Source of the DNA: Scatacola_A faecigallinarum
Lineage (GTDB): Bacteria; Pseudomonadota; Alphaproteobacteria; RF32; CAG-239
Length of the DNA stretch: 13,037 nucleotides
NCBI GenBank assembly: GCA_018713605.1
Contig: DVOM01000033.1
Span: 1 to 13,037, forward strand
Reading direction: 5' to 3'
Part shown: positions 1 to 6,988 of the stretch, piece after piece
Position numbering within the stretch: the stretch's first letter is position 1
Layout: every line of letters starts with the position of its first letter
The notes under the pieces: model-generated
Database searches by the model: none
The model's input: only the letters and a program-made list of their open reading frames with translations
What the model was told of the DNA's origin: nothing
Position numbers and translations under genes: made by a program

Positions 1-1
1 G

Positions 2-754
2 AACGGTACCGGCGCTTCCTGCGGCGGCAGATACGAAAGCTGCGTCTGCAAGCCGGAATATCAATATACTTCTTCCAACTGTTCTTATCCGCGTTCGGTG
101 TCCGGGGACAGCTGCGGCGGACAATATACCGGCTGCGTCTGTCCGGCCGGGGTTGACGAAGGGCCGTACGGCTGCGCCGAATATTATCCCTCTCCATGCT
201 CCTCGGTCTGCAAGGTGGCCTACTCCGACAACTGCCATATCCGCAGCGAGGTTATTTCGAGCTGCCCAAACAATGCAGACTGTTCCTACTTCTCCGACTG
301 CTCTTCCAAAATTCAGAGCTGGAGCTGCAATTCCGGTTATATACAGTCAGGAAACAGCTGCATAAATCCCTGTGACAACCGTACCTCTGTCATTTCGAGC
401 TGTCCGAGCAACGCAAGCTGTTCTTACTTCTCCGATTGTCCGTCAAAAATCAGCAGCTGGTCTTGCAATTCCGGATATGAAAAATCAGGAAATTCCTGTG
501 TGCAGAAAACCAAAACCTGTTCTGATTACGGCCTCTATTCATCACCCAGAACCCCTGTTAGGAATTGGGATTGCACCTATGTAACCCGGAACGGATTAGG
601 TTGTTATGATTGTGTAAAGGCTATTTCCAGCACGGGCTGTCCGTCCGGTTACAGACAGGCGAATTGCAGCGGCATGAGTTGTTGCTGTGGTGCCGGACAA
701 AGCTGTAGTGGCGGAGGAATGAGATGTCTCTGTCAGATGAATCCGAATTTATAA
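2..754 (+). CDS. Cysteine-rich repeat protein, 5' partial, probably exported
   Basis: The frame is open from base 2 to the TAA at 752-754, so the gene begins left of the window; the GTG at 98 is internal. The visible 250 residues contain 34 cysteines (about 14%), plus many Ser, Gly, Asn and Tyr, and no hydrophobic segment. Two short modules of the type SCGGxYxxCVC come first (near bases 20-49 and 110-139), then two tandem 37-residue modules (251-361 and 389-499), then a divergent tail with a CCC triplet and a final CLC. Such composition fits a disulfide-bonded surface or secreted protein, but the signal peptide would lie outside the window, so export is inference. The function is unknown. A strong terminator follows 12 nt after the stop, so this is the last gene of its transcript. 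Confidence 0.8.
   Translation, partial: NGTGASCGGRYESCVCKPEYQYTSSNCSYPRSVSGDSCGGQYTGCVCPAGVDEGPYGCAEYYPSPCSSVCKVAYSDNCHIRSEVISSCPNNADCSYFSDCSSKIQSWSCNSGYIQSGNSCINPCDNRTSVISSCPSNASCSYFSDCPSKISSWSCNSGYEKSGNSCVQKTKTCSDYGLYSSPRTPVRNWDCTYVTRNGLGCYDCVKAISSTGCPSGYRQANCSGMSCCCGAGQSCSGGGMRCLCQMNPNL
251..499 (+). repeat. Two tandem copies of a 37-residue cysteine module (46-residue period)
   Basis: Copy 1 is bases 251-361 and copy 2 is 389-499, a period of 138 bases. Both run from VISSCP to SGNSC and agree at 31 of 37 residues by eye. All six cysteines, the aromatic pair in SYFSDC and the tryptophan in SWSC are kept in both. Changes are confined to positions between cysteines, consistent with selection on a folded disulfide module. 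Confidence 0.85.
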
Positions 755-766
755 AATAATAAAGGT

Positions 767-798
767 AAAAATCTCCGGTTGTCTGCCGGAGATTTTTT
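767..798 (+). terminator. Strong rho-independent terminator after the cysteine-rich gene
   Basis: A 12-bp perfect stem (767-778 with 786-797) encloses a 7-nt loop (779-785). The stem has a CTCCGG/CCGGAG core and its 3' arm runs into a T6 tract (793-798). Confidence 0.93.
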
Positions 799-826
799 AT
801 TAAGCGGATTTTTATTGGACAAAATA

Positions 827-855
827 TTGACTTAACATGATGATTCTGTTAAGGT
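827..855 (+). promoter_or_regulatory. Possible promoter of the HEXXH protein gene
   Basis: TTGACT (827-832) is a good -35 box. The best 17-nt-spaced -10 is TAAGGT (850-855), which matches the consensus poorly; TTAAAT at 855-860 matches better but is 22 nt away. If this is the promoter, the transcript begins after about 860. That excludes the ATG codons at 837 and 840 and supports the start at 885. Confidence 0.4.
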
Positions 856-884
856 TAAATAATAAGTACAACAGGGATGACGTC

Positions 885-2426
885 ATGAGCCTGCGGCAGA
901 AAGCGGAGAAAATAAAAGAAATCAAACAAGGTATGCGCAAAGCCGCATTAGTCGGTTTGGCTTCGTTGGTTACGACGACGGCTCTGGGCGAGGAAAACAA
1001 GAATAATTTCGGCGGAGATGCTAAAAAAAATCAAACTGAAATCCCGGCAGTTTCTCCGGCAGAAAAGTCTTCCGAGTGTGCCTGCTATGTCAATAATCTG
1101 ACGCTTGATGCCCAGTCTCCGATTTGTCAGATATATAAGGTCAGCCGCCATAAGGCGTTCTATTCACATTATCTCAACGGCGGTGCCGGCGGCATTGTCT
1201 TTACCCGGTTCCATATCAGTGATGCCGATGCTTTTGGCAATGCCAATCAGACCGGTCCCGAAAAATTTTCCAAAGCATTGCAGGATTTTGCGTCACGAGC
1301 TAAAAATTTTGGTTATAAAGACGAAATCAAAAATCTGGACGATGTCGCACGTTGTCTGGCTTCTTATGCCGACAGCAATCGGAAAAAAGACCGTTACATC
1401 GGCGAAGCTCTGTCGCAGAACTATGCGGACAGCGGGCTGCAGGCAGCCCGGACATTGAAAGAAACCGTTGCCGATCTGAATGAAGCCAATCTTAAAATGG
1501 CAAAACACGAGCAGACGCATGCTTCCAACGGTCAGTATATGAAAGCGGTTAATACCGGCGATATTTTGCTGTCTCCGGGCGGCATTTATTTGGCTCGCAT
1601 GGCCGATGAGCTGCGGGCGCAGATAAAAGGCGGCAATATTCAGGCAACAGCTGCCGGAGTAGAAAACTTTTTTGCTGATTTCGGAGCCGGATATTACGAA
1701 CAGTATACGTCGGATATTCTCCAAGACGTTTCTTATAATCGGATGTTTGCCTATGCCTTGAACGAAGAACAGGCAGAACGCCGTATTCCGGCCGAGATTA
1801 ACAATTCGCTGCTTGGTTTTGAAATGGAAGGCGTTGACAGCCGGGGAAGAACGCACACAATCAACGGCGTGGAAACTTCCCGGGGATTTGTTTATTTCGG
1901 CGGCGAAGATGTTTCGTCGGTTAAAATGAAAAACGGCCGTGTCCTGCCGCTGAACTGTCTGGCTGATGCCGAAGGCCGTGCGCTGAAAGACGGTAACGGC
2001 CAGAAAATACCGGCGCGGGTCATTTATAACGACGGCGATTTTACTGTTGCCCTGGCGGGAAGCGTTTTGACAACGAAGGACATGGATAGGAATCTGGATG
2101 AAGCGCTGCGGCACATATTGCGCGATTTGACGCCTGCAGAGCAAAAAACGGTTCTGGACGCATTGAATGCCCATTGTCGTGACGATGCTGACAAACTGAC
2201 TAATGCCCTGTTGCAGGATTCGGACTCGTTAATGAAAATGCGTGCCGAATCCGATAATGTTGCCGCGGATTTGCAGTATATCCGCGAGAAAAGGGCCTCT
2301 TTTCTGCAAAAGGCCGGGGAAGAAAAATATGCCGGCATGAATTTGGTGCAGATTGCTTCGCCGCAGGACAATGCTTTGCAGCTGACGCCGGCAATGTTCC
2401 GACAGTTGTCTGCGGAACGGAAATGA
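885..2426 (+). CDS. Exported protein with HEXXH motif, putative zinc metallopeptidase
   Basis: This 513-residue protein starts at ATG 885, preceded by AGGG at 873-876 (8-nt spacing). The ATG at 837 would add 16 residues but lacks such a site. A charged N-terminal stretch leads to a hydrophobic segment (residues about 20-34, ALVGLASLVTTTALG) that looks like a signal peptide with a long n-region. Next comes a small cluster of cysteines (ECACY, then SPIC). H208-E209-Q-T-H212 is a canonical HEXXH zinc motif, and a conserved-looking ADELRA with E242 lies 30 residues downstream, the layout of gluzincin-type peptidases in which a later Glu is the third zinc ligand. The C-terminal half is unrecognised. 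It may match a DUF-type putative metallopeptidase family such as DUF6782; I cannot check this. The gene is converged on by yqgE, with an 8-nt gap. Gene reality is near certain; peptidase function is moderate. Confidence 0.8.
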   Translation: MSLRQKAEKIKEIKQGMRKAALVGLASLVTTTALGEENKNNFGGDAKKNQTEIPAVSPAEKSSECACYVNNLTLDAQSPICQIYKVSRHKAFYSHYLNGGAGGIVFTRFHISDADAFGNANQTGPEKFSKALQDFASRAKNFGYKDEIKNLDDVARCLASYADSNRKKDRYIGEALSQNYADSGLQAARTLKETVADLNEANLKMAKHEQTHASNGQYMKAVNTGDILLSPGGIYLARMADELRAQIKGGNIQATAAGVENFFADFGAGYYEQYTSDILQDVSYNRMFAYALNEEQAERRIPAEINNSLLGFEMEGVDSRGRTHTINGVETSRGFVYFGGEDVSSVKMKNGRVLPLNCLADAEGRALKDGNGQKIPARVIYNDGDFTVALAGSVLTTKDMDRNLDEALRHILRDLTPAEQKTVLDALNAHCRDDADKLTNALLQDSDSLMKMRAESDNVAADLQYIREKRASFLQKAGEEKYAGMNLVQIASPQDNALQLTPAMFRQLSAERK

Positions 2427-2434
2427 AGAAGTTT

Positions 2435-3022
2435 TTAAGCGTGTCCGGCTTTGGCAATCAGCCGGGTCAGGTCAATTCCGAGCGATTCGATGGCTTTCTG
2501 CCATTTTTCTTCGTCCTTGGTTCTGAAAACCAGCTCCGGCGTTGGGTTGGCTACCAGCCAGCTGTTGTTGACGATTTCGTTTTCCAGCTGCTGCGGCGCC
2601 CAGCTGGCGTATCCCAGAGCAATCAGGTTTTCTTTCGGTCCCGTACCGAAAGCAATGTCGGTAATGATGTCAATTGAGGACGAAACCGCGATTTTGTCGT
2701 CGATTACCACAGTGTCGGGTTTGATGTAATCGGTTGAATGCAGGACGAAACCGCGCACTTTTTCAAGCGGCCCGCCCTGATGGAGGTCAATGGGTTCGAT
2801 GGGGTGTATCGTATTGATCGGAAGTTGGTTAGCCAAATCAGCAAAGGAGAATTCTTTGATTTTTTTGTTCACAACGAAACCCATTGCCCCTTCTTTGGAG
2901 TGCGAGCAAATATAAATCAGCGTGCCGGCAAACCGCTCGTCGTCCATATTCGGCATGGAAACAAGGCATTTCCCGGTAAGATATAAATCGCATTTGTCTG
3001 CCATTGATTTTAATACCTGCAT
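2435..3022 (-). CDS. yqgE: YqgE/AlgH family protein (DUF179)
   Basis: This 195-residue protein has the length expected of the YqgE/AlgH family and matches it throughout. The N-terminal YLTGKCLVSMPNMDDERF is followed by the family block with YICSHSKEGAMGFVVNK (about residues 37-53), a HQGGPL/RGFVLHS segment, the GYASWAPQQLENEI block (about 138-151) and a final AGHA as in Escherichia coli YqgE. These are soluble cytoplasmic proteins. AlgH was named for an effect on alginate transcription in Pseudomonas, but no molecular activity is established. The start at 3022 lies about 22 nt below a likely extended -10 promoter. An in-frame ATG at 3004 (MADKCDLYL) is also possible, and ribosome sites are weak at both. 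The gene is divergent from dsbD and convergent with the HEXXH protein gene. Confidence 0.93.
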   Translation of the reverse strand: MQVLKSMADKCDLYLTGKCLVSMPNMDDERFAGTLIYICSHSKEGAMGFVVNKKIKEFSFADLANQLPINTIHPIEPIDLHQGGPLEKVRGFVLHSTDYIKPDTVVIDDKIAVSSSIDIITDIAFGTGPKENLIALGYASWAPQQLENEIVNNSWLVANPTPELVFRTKDEEKWQKAIESLGIDLTRLIAKAGHA

Positions 3023-3034
3023 AATTACTTTTTA

Positions 3035-3065
3035 TTTACCCAACAGTGCTAGTATAGCATATAAT
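3035..3065 (+). promoter_or_regulatory. Promoter candidate for dsbD, overlapping the yqgE promoter
   Basis: A perfect TATAAT lies at 3060-3065. The best upstream match is TTTACC (3035-3040, 19-nt spacing), a weak -35. The predicted leader to the ATG at 3108 is about 35 nt and carries AAGGGG (3089-3094) as a ribosome site, 13 nt from the start. The -10 box directly abuts the divergent yqgE -10, so the two promoters probably compete for polymerase. Confidence 0.5.
3051..3059 (-). promoter_or_regulatory. Extended -10 promoter for yqgE
   Basis: Read on the minus strand the bases are TGC-TATACT: an extended -10 (TGn) plus a five-of-six -10 hexamer. There is no convincing -35, which extended -10 promoters can tolerate. 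Initiation near 3044 would give a leader of roughly 20 nt before the ATG at 3022. Confidence 0.55.
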
Positions 3066-3107
3066 TAAGTAACTTAAAAATATTTTTTAAGGGGCGGGCC
3101 GTAATTT

Positions 3108-5792
3108 ATGAAAAATTTTTGGATGTCAGTATTGCTTGCCGCCGGTTTATTGCAAGCCGGTTCGTGTTTTGCCGCCGATACGCCTCAGCCGCAGCCGGCA
3201 CCGGTCGAAAGCGCGGACGAGGGGCTTACTTTTCCGCAGACGGTCAGCAATATAATCGCCGTCGGAAAGTATTTTGACGAAAAATATCCCGATGCCGCAA
3301 TTGACGAAGACTTTTCCGAAGACGTGGCCGAGAAGTTTCCCGGTCTTACCACACAGCAGGTTTTTGACCGGGAAGAAACCATCCGCTTTTGGATAAAGGC
3401 CTATCGTGTCGGCAAGGCAATGTATGAAGCCGTCAAGGCTAAAATGCTGCTTCCCGAGGAACCTCCTTTGATTGTGCCCGAAGACCAGTACGACCTGCCC
3501 AAAGAGCGCGAATATATTGAGTCGGACGACATGGTTGTTGTGGAAGACTTTAAGAAGGTTTTGTCTTACGGAAGCAATCCGCGCGATTTTGAAGCCTATG
3601 CCGCCAAACTTGAGCGTGATCGCGAAAAGGAAGGGAAAAAATCCGATTTTGCCAAATTGAACGGCATGCTGAAAAAGCTTGAATGGAAAAAACTGCCTTT
3701 TTACGGCATTATTTACGACGATCCGTTTACCGGCAAGCTCGGCAGCGGCGAATGGATTAAGGCGGACGGGGTTGAAATGCGGCTGATTGCCGAATACAGC
3801 ACCGTAAACGACCGAAAGGATATCCGGGCGGGAATTCATTTTGACCTTGAAAAAGACTGGTTTGTTTTGGCACAGAATTATAAGGGATTTCAAAAGCCGC
3901 GCTTTTCTTTTGAAGGATCCGAAAATCTGGCCTCTGCCGAATATTTTTATCCCGTGCCGCTGCGTCTGTCGGCCGATAACGGCGAAAGCGCCGCCGTCTG
4001 GCAGCGGAACTTCATGCTGCCGCTGCAGCTGAGGCTCAAAGACGCTTCGCAGTCGTTGAAGCTCAAGGCCGGCGCCGATTTTACGCTTTGCAGCCTGCAA
4101 TTAGAATGTCGTCCCGTGCATATAGACGCGGAACTGGATCTGCAGGCCGGCGAGGGTTTCTATTCTTCGGTAAATAACTTCATCGTTCAGAGCTTTAATT
4201 TTCTGCCTCGGGACAAAACCCCCGTGTTCAGTCTCGAAAAGGCCGTCGTTGATGAAACAGGCCAAAACGGAAGTCAGGTTTTGCGTCTTGAGTTTGATGC
4301 CGACGAGGAACTGGACAATTTTGACGTCTATGTCGAAGGTTCGGATAATATTGCCTTTCGGCGGCCCCGGCTGGCCGTCGGCGATTTTGGCATTACCGCG
4401 CGTATCGAGCCGCAAAATCCCGGACAGGAACTTGCCGGCAAAACTTTTGAAATTACTGCCCGGCTGAATAATATGACGTTTTTGCGCAAAACCGTAACTG
4501 TTGAAAAAGCGTCTGTCTTTGACTACCGTTCCGGCACTCTGTCGCTGACCCTGCTGCTTACGGCGGTTTTGGGCGGCTTTATTCTCAATTTCATGCCTTG
4601 TGTTTTTCCGGTCTTGTCGCTGAAACTTCTGTCTTTGACCCGTTTCGGCGCCGGACGTCCGGAAAATCTGCGCCGCAATTTCATATATACGGTTTTGGGA
4701 ATTTTTGCGGCTTTTGAAGTTATTGCGCTGTTTTTGAGCCTGTTGAAACTTGCCGGGCACGGTATCGGCTGGGGTATGCAGTTTCAGAATCCGGGTTTCC
4801 TGGTCGTAATGATTTTTGCTGTTGCCGTTTTTATGTCCGTTGTCTGGGGATTTGTCGGTGTCCGTTCGCCGCAGTGGCTGGAAAACAGGCTGTCTTCTGC
4901 GGAGACGCGTGAAAAACTGCCGCATTTGCTTACTGGCATGCTGGCCGTTTTTATGGCTACCCCCTGTACGGCGCCTTATTTGGGAACGGCGGTCGGATTT
5001 GCGTTGGCCGGTACGGTTGCCGATGTCTGGCTTGTTCTCAATGCCGTTGCTCTGGGGCTGTCGCTGCCGTATCTGCTGGTGCTGGCCTGGCCGTCGCTGG
5101 CCGCGGCTTTTCCGAAACCGGGAGCGTGGATGGAGCGTCTGAACAATATTATGGGCTTTATGTTGTTTCTGACGCTTTTGTGGCTGTTGAGCGTTCTGTT
5201 TGCACAGGCGGGATTCTGGCCGGTCTTCCGTCTCGGTTTGTATCTGGCGGTTTTCCTTTTTGTCCTCTATTACCGCCGGGAAGCGCTTGACGCTGTTGAC
5301 GGTTCGGATTTCGAGCCGGAAATCAAAACCCGTGTCGTCCGCCTTTACAATCGCAGTATTTTATCGGTATTGTTCTTTATTTTTGCCGTGGCCGCCGTCG
5401 ACGTTGTGACGCATTTCAACAGAGCGCAGGAGGAACGGACAGCGGAACGGGCCGCATATATCGATTATGACGCGATTTCGGACAAAATCCGTGCGGGCAG
5501 AACGGTTGTCGTTGCCGTCGGCGCCGATTGGTGTCTGACCTGCAAATACAATGAAGCTGTCGTTTTCAACAACGCCATTGTCGAAAACCTGCTCAAAAAC
5601 AGCAATACCGAATTGATAGAGGTTGATTGGACGTCATATAACCCGGAGGTTTTGGCTTTTATGAAAAAATTCGGCCGGCAGGGGTTGCCCTTCTATGTGG
5701 TCTTTTCTCCGATGGTGCCGGACGGAATGGTTATGCCCGAAGTCCTGAGCGAGCGGACGTTAAGTAAAATTCTCCGCAGCATATCCGACTAG
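3108..5792 (+). CDS. dsbD: DsbD/ScsB-type membrane thiol:disulfide reductase with an extra N-terminal region
   Basis: Enzymes of this family carry electrons from cytoplasmic thioredoxin across the inner membrane to periplasmic disulfide proteins. The protein has 894 residues, against about 565 for E. coli DsbD. A signal peptide (1-22, cleavage after CFA) is followed by about 170 charged residues of unknown role (23-195). Next is an ScsB-like periplasmic domain (about 200-465), recognisable by its SENLASAEYFYPVPLRLS block, with C328 and C334. About eight membrane helices follow (478 to about 780), carrying the two hallmark motifs MPCVFPVL (C498) and ATPCTAPYLG (C620). The C-terminal thioredoxin-like domain has the active site DWC809-L-T-C812K and a cis-proline-type GLPFY. 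All redox cysteines of the transmembrane and thioredoxin domains are present, so it should be active. The stop codon overlaps that of the convergent gene on the other strand. Confidence 0.93.
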   Translation: MKNFWMSVLLAAGLLQAGSCFAADTPQPQPAPVESADEGLTFPQTVSNIIAVGKYFDEKYPDAAIDEDFSEDVAEKFPGLTTQQVFDREETIRFWIKAYRVGKAMYEAVKAKMLLPEEPPLIVPEDQYDLPKEREYIESDDMVVVEDFKKVLSYGSNPRDFEAYAAKLERDREKEGKKSDFAKLNGMLKKLEWKKLPFYGIIYDDPFTGKLGSGEWIKADGVEMRLIAEYSTVNDRKDIRAGIHFDLEKDWFVLAQNYKGFQKPRFSFEGSENLASAEYFYPVPLRLSADNGESAAVWQRNFMLPLQLRLKDASQSLKLKAGADFTLCSLQLECRPVHIDAELDLQAGEGFYSSVNNFIVQSFNFLPRDKTPVFSLEKAVVDETGQNGSQVLRLEFDADEELDNFDVYVEGSDNIAFRRPRLAVGDFGITARIEPQNPGQELAGKTFEITARLNNMTFLRKTVTVEKASVFDYRSGTLSLTLLLTAVLGGFILNFMPCVFPVLSLKLLSLTRFGAGRPENLRRNFIYTVLGIFAAFEVIALFLSLLKLAGHGIGWGMQFQNPGFLVVMIFAVAVFMSVVWGFVGVRSPQWLENRLSSAETREKLPHLLTGMLAVFMATPCTAPYLGTAVGFALAGTVADVWLVLNAVALGLSLPYLLVLAWPSLAAAFPKPGAWMERLNNIMGFMLFLTLLWLLSVLFAQAGFWPVFRLGLYLAVFLFVLYYRREALDAVDGSDFEPEIKTRVVRLYNRSILSVLFFIFAVAAVDVVTHFNRAQEERTAERAAYIDYDAISDKIRAGRTVVVAVGADWCLTCKYNEAVVFNNAIVENLLKNSNTELIEVDWTSYNPEVLAFMKKFGRQGLPFYVVFSPMVPDGMVMPEVLSERTLSKILRSISD

Positions 5793-6433
5793 GCGCAGTT
5801 GAAATAGCGCCCGAAAATCTCTCTGATAAACCCCTTGGGTTTTCGGTCCAGAAAGACGGACGGCTGCACATGGAGCCGTTTCATGGTGGCGGCGTTGAGT
5901 TTGGCTTCTTTCTCGGTAATGATGTCTTCTCTTTTCAGGCCGTAGATTTTGCCGCTGACTTTCGGCAGCTGGCTGAGCCTGATTTTTCCGCCGTGCCACA
6001 TAACGCTGCCCTGAACCTCAACGCGGCTCAGATCCATGTCTTTCATCGGAACAATCGTAATATTTTTTTCTATGACGATTCTTTCTTTTTCGGCATGAAA
6101 ATGCCCGCAGGCGTTATGCGACAGAAACTGAACGATATTTTCCGGCATCGGCAGGTCGCCGCTGATGCCGTGGGTTGTTACGGGAAGTTTGTCATAAGAG
6201 GAAATCAGCGGTTCTGCCGCCGTATCGTTGTTGAAACGAAACTGTCTGGCTCTGACATGGCTCCAGTCCAGACCGGCGACGACGTTCCTGCCGTCTGCCG
6301 TAACCCGGCCGTTGATGAGTTTGGTACGGCTTTTTTCGTCATAACTCTTCTGGCTCTCCAGAAGCTGTCCGCTTGCAATCAGGTAGTCGAAAAATTCACG
6401 GACGCTCTTACATTTCTTGTTGTTCAAATCCAT
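5789..6433 (-). CDS. Hypothetical protein, 214 residues
   Basis: I do not recognise this family. The protein has no signal peptide and no membrane helix, so it is probably cytoplasmic, and it is basic at both ends. The N-terminal part (about 1-60) looks helical and charged. The centre (about 85-165) alternates short hydrophobic strands with Gly, Asp, Pro and LP steps (GDLPMPENIVQFL, VPMKDMDLSRVEVQG, LSQLPKVSGKIYG). This gives a faint repeat rhythm like a leucine-rich or beta-solenoid fold, which is only an impression. SHNACGHFH (near residue 110) clusters a Cys with three His, a possible metal site. The start at 6433 has GGTGG about 6 nt upstream and a near-consensus promoter 33 nt above. Its TAG overlaps the dsbD TAG on the opposite strand. 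Regular codon use and the promoter argue for a real gene. Confidence 0.78.
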   Translation of the reverse strand: MDLNNKKCKSVREFFDYLIASGQLLESQKSYDEKSRTKLINGRVTADGRNVVAGLDWSHVRARQFRFNNDTAAEPLISSYDKLPVTTHGISGDLPMPENIVQFLSHNACGHFHAEKERIVIEKNITIVPMKDMDLSRVEVQGSVMWHGGKIRLSQLPKVSGKIYGLKREDIITEKEAKLNAATMKRLHVQPSVFLDRKPKGFIREIFGRYFNCA

Positions 6434-6465
6434 TGGCCGCCACCGTAATTGTTCTTACTGGACAA

Positions 6466-6494
6466 ATAGTAGCAATATTGTGTCTAATTGTCAA
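6466..6494 (-). promoter_or_regulatory. Near-consensus sigma-70 promoter for the 214-residue protein gene
   Basis: On the minus strand a perfect TTGACA (6489-6494) is followed by exactly 17 nt and TACTAT (6466-6471). The -10 is extended by TGC directly before it. Initiation near 6459 leaves a leader of about 26 nt. This is the best promoter match in the window and lies between rnhA and the hypothetical gene, so the latter need not be read from the upstream operon. Confidence 0.78.
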
Positions 6495-6502
6495 ATATTT
6501 TC

Positions 6503-6528
6503 GAAAAAAAGTTCTTGATCCTGAAACC
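6503..6528 (-). terminator. Weak terminator candidate after rnhA
   Basis: On the minus strand an imperfect short stem (GGTTTC with GAAC, around AGGATCAA) runs into seven T residues (complement of the A tract 6504-6510). The stem is too short and bulged for confidence. The position, between the rnhA stop and the next promoter, is right for an operon end. Confidence 0.28.
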
Positions 6529-6541
6529 AATATATTGAATT

Positions 6542-6985
6542 TTACTGATTTTTCAAAGATGATATTGCGTCACGCGCCAGCTTGTCGACACGTTCGTTTT
6601 CCGGATGTCCGTTATGTCCCTTGACCCAAACCCAGCGGATTTCGTGTCGGCCGGCCAGCGAGTCGAGTTCCTGCCAGAGATCAATGTTTTTGACCGGGGA
6701 TTTTTTGTTGCTGGTTCGCCAGTTGTTCTTTTTCCAGTTTGGAAGCCATTGGGTAATGCCGTCCATAACGTAGCGGCTGTCGGTATAAAGCGTAATGTTG
6801 CACTCTTTTTTCAGCGCTTTCAGCGCTTCAATGACTGCTGTCAGTTCCATGCGGTTGTTGGTGGTTTCCGCTTCTGCGCCGCTCAGTTCCTTTTCCGTGT
6901 CCCTGTGTCGCAGCAGAACACCCCAGCCGCCGGCTCCCGGATTTCCGGAGCAGGCTCCGTCGGTAAAAATTTCAACCCGTATCAT
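6542..6985 (-). CDS. rnhA: Ribonuclease HI
   Basis: RNase HI cuts the RNA strand of RNA:DNA hybrids, clearing R-loops and replication primers in the cytoplasm. The 147 residues match the bacterial single-domain enzyme in length. All four acidic metal ligands are visible: D9 in FTDGACSGNPG, E47 in NNRMELTA, D69 in YTDSRYV and D134 in NERVDKLA, plus the catalytic-loop H124 in VKGHNGH. The tryptophan and lysine-rich handle region (about 80-99, QWLPNWKKNNWRTSNKK) used in hybrid binding is present. It is the last gene of a four-gene operon, starting 3 nt after the stop of the AlbA_2 gene, so translation is probably coupled. Confidence 0.97.
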   Translation of the reverse strand: MIRVEIFTDGACSGNPGAGGWGVLLRHRDTEKELSGAEAETTNNRMELTAVIEALKALKKECNITLYTDSRYVMDGITQWLPNWKKNNWRTSNKKSPVKNIDLWQELDSLAGRHEIRWVWVKGHNGHPENERVDKLARDAISSLKNQ

Positions 6986-6988
6986 CTT

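Noticed and set aside
2..754. Cysteine repeats as a selfish DNA repeat or CRISPR-like array
   Set aside because: The repeats are in frame, vary mainly between cysteines at protein level and have no constant short DNA repeat with spacers.
1293..2174. 293-codon minus-strand frame opposite the HEXXH gene
   Set aside because: Fully antisense to a gene with clear motifs, no ribosome site, and a composition typical of a shadow frame.
3108..3176. Lipoprotein signal for the DsbD protein (AGSC at residues 17-20)
   Set aside because: The -3 position is Ala rather than Leu and an ordinary signal peptidase I site (CFA) follows two residues later.
3147..4925. Two long minus-strand frames (317 and 274 codons) opposite dsbD
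   Set aside because: They overlap the conserved ScsB-like and membrane domains, lack recognisable domains and are rich in Phe, Arg, Gln and Lys as expected from antisense reading.
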